NCBI GenBank assembly: GCA_024362935.1
Contig: JANCRA010000001.1
Location: forward strand, 57,492,430 to 57,556,429
DNA from: Setophaga petechia
Taxonomy: Eukaryota > Chordata > Aves > Passeriformes > Parulidae
Reading direction: 5' to 3'
DNA length: 64,000 bases
The translations under genes were made by a program, and so were the position numbers. The notes under the pieces were generated by a model. The model was not told the origin of the DNA, searched no databases, and saw only the letters and a list, made by a program, of their open reading frames with translations. This document shows positions 63,441 through 64,000 of the stretch, in pieces (within the stretch, counting starts at the first letter, position 1; the number at the start of each line of letters is the position of its first letter).

Positions 63441-64000
63441 CACTCTGCAGATTGACATCTCCCTTGGCTGGAGCAATATTTATTTTTCCTACAGCCATCT
63501 CACCCTGGTGAGCCCAGAGCTAGCCTACTATTAATTCCTCCCTTTATCATTAGTCACCCACAAATAATATTTTCTTACCTTATTATGGATGTATTTGATA
63601 TACGAGGCATTGGAAACATTTTCTGCTGTTGGAAAGACACCTGTGCTTTTTTTATTCCAGTTTTCAGTGCCTTCCTCTTCTGCTTTGTGATATCCCAGTT
63701 TTCTTGTTAAATCCCACATTCTTCTAGCTTAGCATAAAAAGTGAATGTTCTGACAACATCAGAATGTGATGAAAATTTGAGGAAGAACCATCAAGACATA
63801 ACCCAGATGGGAAAGCCCCTTAGTAACCTTCCTCCAAGATTTGTAGCCACACTGCCTTTCATGAGTGGCAAATAAATGCTTCTTTGGCCCCTTTGCACTT
63901 CTATCAACCATGATTGTTCCCTGCCTTCAGTAATCATTTCCCATGTGGGAAACCAGGACATCCTACAGCTGCTAAATAGTGAGCCTGTCCTGTTAAAACC
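63441..64000. other. Unannotated DNA at window end
   Basis: Nothing recognised; short frames only. Confidence 0.5.

Noticed and set aside
1..64000. CRISPR arrays, operons, ribosome binding sites, bacterial promoters
   Set aside because: No regularly spaced repeats, no tightly packed coding and clear vertebrate retroelements. The window is not prokaryotic.
1..64000. tRNA, rRNA and microRNA genes
   Set aside because: Scanned by eye for B-box words (GGTTCRANNCC) and long hairpins. A partial match near 18860 lacks a cloverleaf, and all inverted repeats found have stems too short for a microRNA precursor.

Overview
The window looks like non-coding nuclear DNA from a bird, probably a passerine. 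Four things point that way. It is AT-rich and CpG-poor, with no dense gene layout and no bacterial signals. There is a decayed CR1 LINE fragment at about 39805-40022 whose reading matches the C-terminal part of avian CR1 ORF2. A second, antisense CR1-like remnant lies near 63245-63440. There are also solo LTRs, one of which I recall as a common passerine type. The bird call is fairly firm; the passerine call rests on memory of LTR families.

I recognise no known protein-coding gene. Open frames are short; the longest from an ATG is 174 codons, about what chance gives in 64 kb of AT-rich sequence read six ways. The region is best read as a gene desert or part of a very large intron. Several places nevertheless combine a good splice acceptor with an open frame. 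The best is 36551-37771 (+), where three putative exons have compatible phases and end in a stop codon followed by AATAAA. Others are at 5151 (+), 10113 (+), 61770 (+) and 47774 (-). These are leads for an undescribed transcript, not established genes.

Layout. 1-15.5 kb: unannotated DNA with a CA/poly-A tract, a perfect 11-bp hairpin and weak exon candidates. 15.58-16.41 kb: an LTR on the minus strand split by a second minus-strand LTR with a perfect 4-bp target duplication. 16.4-25.7 kb: mostly featureless, with a 47-nt purine run, an A/C-rich tract and a degenerate AT-rich tandem array. 25.7-26.04 kb: a third LTR, plus strand, with CCAAT, TATA-like and polyadenylation signals and a primer-binding-site-like end. 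26-39.8 kb: low-complexity tracts and the 36.5-37.8 kb transcript candidate. 39.8-40.0 kb: the CR1 fragment. 40-64 kb: several AT-rich stretches dense in homeodomain or octamer motifs that resemble conserved non-coding elements (38.4, 43.3, 46.1-46.5, 58.4 and 59.1-59.5 kb), a large A/C tract, a 31-bp tandem duplication and the antisense CR1 remnant.

No pathway or operon logic applies. What can be read directly is a history of retroelement insertion and decay; the regulatory and transcript calls need alignment and RNA data.
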